Of a stretch of 21,755 bases of DNA, positions 13,201 to 19,200 are shown piece by piece (the first letter of the stretch is position 1; every line of letters begins with the position of its first letter). The stretch lies in assembly GCA_028565635.1 (NCBI GenBank), contig JAOXYB010096604.1, forward strand, positions 1-21,755, written 5' to 3'. The position numbers and the translations under genes were made by a program. The notes below the pieces were generated by a model, which saw only the letters and a program-made list of their open reading frames with translations, made no database searches and was not told where the DNA came from. The DNA is from Phoronis ovalis. Lineage: Eukaryota; Phoronida; Phoronidae.

Positions 13201-16200
13201 GTTCGATATGGACATGATCCTGATGCATGGGAGTGACCATGACGATGAACATTTACATGGTCATCAGCAATGATGTCTGGATGAGGATCTTCCTTAACCC
13301 TACAAAAAGAGAAAAAGAACATGCATTGCATATAATTTTGGTAAACATTTTTTTTGTTGTAATATTGTTACTTTTCAGAAATTGTTAATTTCTGATGGCT
13401 CAGGTGATTAAAAGTACTACAGATAATGAAAATTAGAATTATGATAAAAAGACATGGGATTGAATAAAGTGGAATCTGATATGGGATTTTAGATTAAAGG
13501 GTTGATAACTTAGGGTTTATATATGGTTTTATCACTGCAGTTCCATATAATATCTATAAGCTGTCTACTTTTATTGTGTATAATAAGAAACATACCCAAA
13601 TTCGGTCAAGACATCTCTAGGATGAAGATCACCAGCTACCCTGCTGGGAATGTGTATATCATCACTGCTATACCCAGACTGTCTTAAAAGTGGATCACTG
13701 TGAGCGCGGTGTCTACCTGTTTCATCAGATGCTTCATAAAAGCCATCTTTAGACATGACATGTAAATTGTCTCTATAAAATACAATATATATCTTAAGTA
13801 CATGTGTGACTTATTTTCAGTTATACACTTTTGCATATTTGCTTCCTAACTCAGTGGTACCAGCTATTTTTATCTTTAGCACAAAAATGATGCTTCTTTA
13901 GAACTTAAAAGTGTATTACACAAGACTGATATGAATTTAACATATTACTCATATTATCAGTTGTACAAATATTGCTTTTTAAAAAGATAATCTTTTACGT
14001 TTGACATGTTGACAATTTGCTAAATATACAAAAAATACAATTGTTTATCTACCTGTGTTCAAGAACATCATCTTTTAAATCTGTTTTCATGTGACTCCGT
14101 CTGCCAACTTCTAGATCATCAAACGCATGTCGAAACGGAGTACGTAAATCTACACTTCTGTCGAAACGCTGCCGAGCCATTCTCTCAAGCTGATTGGCGA
14201 GGAAGGTTTTGGCTTGAATCGCAGCAGTCATTGGACCGGTGGTAATGGGCGTGATATGGAAATGATAATCACCTGGTCTGTGTAAACATTCAGAGGAATA
14301 AGCATGATTTATCAAACAAGAAGTCTCAAGTGTTACAGCTTTAAAAATAAATCATAGTTGGATGACAGGGGTAGGATTTGGTTGGTCCTGCAGTAACTGC
14401 TGCACAAATTTATTTTGACTGCACAATTATTGAATATTGGGTACCCTGGAAGTACCAAATAACAAAGCAATAATTCAATGAGTTTTACATATAAAGTCTA
14501 TATACAAATTTGTCTAAAACTGAAACACTACAATATACATATAACAGTGAATATATACCTGTCACCTAGAAGATTAGGTGTTGACGACGAATGCAGGCGT
14601 GCTCTTGGTTGATATGCTCTTGTGTGTTCATTATCAAAGCAGCCACGGCCAGTATGATGCATACTACTGGTTGGTAAAATATCTGATTTCTTCAGTTCAC
14701 TGTCAAACGCAGTGTGCTTTAATTCACGAACACTTGGCAAATGTATGGTTTCCTCGTGGGGTGATACTTGTCTAACGCCCATATTTGGTGATGTAATTTT
14801 TCCACCACTAGGTGGGAGATGTTGTATTCCTCTAACAGCATGCTCCTGGTGTTCTGTTATCACAGAACTGGCAGCACGCAACCTAGCATACTCTTCTTCC
14901 ACTGAATCTGCCTCACTGTGGCTTGTACTTTTCAGTTCTGGCGGATAACTCACGTAACTTCTGTCTGGCAATTGTGGCAAATGCATTACCTGTTTCTCAG
15001 TATTTTCCGCTTCTGTTAAAATATCTCTCACTTGCTTCTTAGGAGAACCATTATCCAACAGATCAGACACCTTTCTTGCTAGACTATCAATGCTACCGTA
15101 ATGTTCTGATTTAGACAACATAGAGATCTGAGATATCGGTCTCTTTTCCAGATCATAATCCATGCTGGGTTCTGTAGCTGTTTCAAACTCACTTCTGTCA
15201 TCTGATATATTAGAGGATACCTCCTGCAACTGTTCACGGGGTTCTTTAAGACAATAAGGTCTTGCGTGATTCTCTGTTTGGTGTGTCCATATATCAACAT
15301 TATGATCTTCCTCTGAACAGTCCATCACAAAATCCTTATGTAGAATGTTGGGATCCATTCTACTAGCTGTAATGGGCTGAATAGACAATAAGTTTTGTAA
15401 TCCGCTCGTACCATCAGGTTCAGTACGACCTGATAGCATGTCAGTTCTGGTTGTTTCTAATGACTGGCGACGAATGTCTTCAACTTCTTCCAACGTACGA
15501 ATGAAATGACCTTGACCATCACTGTAGGCAAGGTCAGCACCATGATCCCATGCTAAACGTTTATTGCGCATCAATCCACCACTAGGGGAGCCACTTGTAT
15601 TACCACCAGTAGTGCCGCTTTCAACAGAGTCTTCTCCAGCTGTAGTAGAAGAACGGTCACCTAGCTGTGTGAATGAATGTAAATTTAAACTTTCTTCAAT
15701 CTCATTCAAGTCTCTACGTAGAGCATCATAATCCACACTTTGTTGACTATTTGCTAAGCCATCTTCATCGGCAAGGTGGATGGTTTCTGACAACAGTGCA
15801 TTCACTTTTCTACTAAGTGAATCTTCACTGGTGACACTATGTGAACTCTTATCAAGCAATTTTCTTTGTGGTCGATACGTTTGCACACTATTGGGTTCTA
15901 ACAGTGTTTGAACTCTGCATGCTAAAGAATCCTGGCTTTGAAAACTTGAAACACTGTCCAGTCGTTGTAATCTTGGTATGGCCGATACAAAGCCACTCTC
16001 TTTATATTCTGACTCCTCAATGTGATCCTCCTCATAACTTGACCTCAGTTCCAACTTCTGACCTTCACCCAAACTTGATCTTGTGGTCTGACTTCTACTT
16101 GACCTATTTAATAGGTCACCTTCTTGCAAAATATACATAGATTGATCGTATGAATCATTTGGTGTACTGTGACTTGATAATAAAGAGTGTCTATCAGGAG

Positions 16201-19200
16201 ATTTACTTAGTCGTTTTGGTGACTTACTGCATCTTTTCACTGATTTTGATCTAACACTTGTCTCTTCATCTTTCTTGGCAAGTATATCCTGCACCCTTCT
16301 GGCCAGTGAATCTTGACTTACATCAGAACCAGTCGGTGACAACCTGGAAACAAAATATCTGAATGTCATATTAAAACTTAGTATAATATGTTTAAACTTT
16401 TAAAAGATGTTTAAGTTTATGTTGAGAAAAAACAGAATTAGAAATGACCACACAATTTCTAAAATTAACTGGTAAGTTTTATTAAGTGCTGATACTAGTA
16501 ACTTGATGGTTAAAGGCTAGGAAGTGGTAAACACGACTTAGATATGTGTCTTAAGATTTTATCATTTTCCTATATTTTATTTTAGTGAATTGTTTTCTGG
16601 AACTTTTTACATATGAGGACTCTTCCTTTGAGTATACAAACCTTTGCCTTAGTCCCTGTATGTACTCATTCTTATTTTCATATCGCCGTAATATTGCCAA
16701 TACATCTGAACTATATGACTCGCCACCAGAAGTACGGACGGAGTCTAAAGTACGGGCAGAATCCAAATCAGAGGTTCTCACTGTTACCTGAGAGGAATAC
16801 ACTGAGCTCTGTGTTGAAGGTCTAGATAACGGATCCTGTTCAAGCAAAATATCTGTATCCATTGTACGACTTGTTGCCGGTAAACATGAAAATGCTTGAC
16901 CTGACAACCGACCACTTTGCTGAGGGTGGCCATATACTTCAAATGTACGAGCGGAAGCCAAGTCATTGCGATAGGTATCCGATCCTTGTTCTGACTGGAG
17001 TTCTTGTAATGCCAATGAAGGAACATCACTAGTCTGTGATATTGAGCCACTAGAAGGTTGATCCTGTTGTGTGATAAAATCACTTCTTGTTTGTGATGGT
17101 CGTACATGAGCTTGGGATGAATCTATCGTGGACCTGTCAAAGTAATGGCAATATATACATGTACCTGTATATGGATTCTTGACTTGCGTGCACAGCAAAA
17201 GATGCAATGTTACAAAAATTTACATTTACATGCACAACCAACATGTAACTAACATTAACTTCAATAACATTACAAACTTATCAGCAGCAACACAATGTAA
17301 AACTAACTTCAGTATCTAAATTTTTTTTACGCAATGTAAGTACAGATATAGAAAGCATTTAGTGTTCTCAATATTAAACAACTCATAGGAGTATGCCAAC
17401 TTTCAAAAATTTGCAAAGACAACGGAAACTTACATATCTCTATTTATTTCAAGCCTCGTCGCATTACTACATACTAGTTTCAAATATAATCTAACAAAGA
17501 AATACTTGCTCACCTGCCAGACAACCCTCTGCTGTGGCTGTCATGTTCAATTTTCAAAACATTAACATCGCTTTCTCCTTGACAGGGGAGCAATTGTTGG
17601 TCAAACCTTTGATCACCACCAGATAACCTTTGACCTTCAGACACTTCCTGACCCATAGGCTCTATATCACGACTTCTTGGTGTTCTTCTTCTATGTGGAT
17701 AATTAGCTTGTGATGATGGTACAAACTGTGACCTTACACCCACTTCTTTAACACTTGGGGCCACGGTAAAAGTTGTCAACCTAGATGAGGTCGGCTCATG
17801 AGTTGGTTCTGTGGACTTGGTCGTGAAGACTTGAGATACTGGGTGCTCATTATCCAGTCCATCACCTGTTTGACGGGTTTCAACTAAAAAGATGTACATG
17901 CTCCATTATAAAAATATAAGTGAATGATATTACATAACCATTTCACTACATATTTGCCAATATAAATTTTTCATAAATTAAATAATAAAAATAATAATAT
18001 TTATTTGACACAGCAAAAACATTTTACAGTTTCACAAGGTCCATCTACTCTATCGTTACTAACGATGGGTACAAAAATTGTATATATCATACAAATTATA
18101 CAGAATGATGATCAAACCAAACCATGACCTAATCAAACTCAGTTCTGCATTTTGTGAAACAGCTGTACACGCGCTCACACAATTCCACAAAATGCAGGCG
18201 CCTGGATCACTAGTTTAATTGGGTTCATGTTTACTCATGCCATTCATTGCATGCGACTACTCAATTAAAGCTGGAGTCCCTGCAGTTTTAGATTTGATGT
18301 TCGCTTAATGATCAATTTTATGCATATTTGAGAGAAAACAGCCAGAGCACCTACTGGTAATAACAAATGTTTATTATATGTTAGATGGTGCGATCTTCAC
18401 CAAAAAAAGTAGATTTCAAAAATTTGTACTTGTAAGGCATTAAAGTTATCTAAGGTAAAGTGATATGTCACTAAATACCCTATGATGATAAATTGTAAAA
18501 TTCATAGAGTTGGCCACTGTTTGCACTCAACTAGCATGGAATCCAGCTGTAACTATTGCAACACCTGGACAGTATATTATACTACATGTATTTATTTAGA
18601 TGTTAAGTATGAAATCAACTACCAAGCAGCAATCAAAATATAAATAATTATTACCATGTAAATCCTCTTCTGAACATGAAGAATGTGGACTTTCCTGTTT
18701 ATTACCCTGCGGAGACAAAGCCCTAGACATTCGCCGAGCTTCAATTTCTTCTGGGGAAAAGCCCATCAAATACTCTCTTTCTTCAAGAGAAACATACGTA
18801 TTGTTTGATGCCTTTGACAAAGCAGTCAATCTTTTTGGTGAACCAGACATCCGTTCCACTGTTTGGTCAGATTTATTTTTTGGAGAAATTGAATACCTGC
18901 TCAGCGATGATGACATTAGTAATGATGCCGGTGTGCCAAGACTTGAACACGTTAGCTTTGATCGATCAGTTGCTGGTAAGTATTCCATTCCTCCTTCTTC
19001 AGCCACACTACTTATGTCTGACCCTTTACTAATGTTTGAATATGAAGACTTGTTCCTCGACTCTCCAGGTGTGGCACTGCGCAATCCAGGAGGGTACAGA
19101 ATATATGATGATGGAGTAACTTTGCTAGATATAGCATTTAGTCTAGCACTACTATCATGATCTGAGTCGACAGATTTTTCACTTTCCAAGGAAGAACCAG

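Larger units (their letters stand above)
17884..18654. other. Intron 3, repeat-bearing
   Basis: The 771-bp intron between exons 3 and 4 holds the retroelement-like tail (17963-18140) and the inverted repeat (18145-18197). The 18200-18654 remainder is more mixed in composition than most introns here, but no coding exon was found in it. Confidence 0.5.

Noticed and set aside
15841-16140. 99-codon plus-strand open frame
   Set aside because: Antisense to exon 6, which holds the repeats and is open for 595 codons.
18595-18654. Extension of exon 3 past the GTAATA donor
   Set aside because: The extra residues (ending FDCCLVVDFILNI) are hydrophobic and unlike the exon; splicing at 18655 joins exon 4 in the correct phase.
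18801-19160. 119-codon plus-strand open frame
   Set aside because: It is the antisense shadow of exon 3, whose minus-strand frame is longer, spliced in phase and compositionally consistent.
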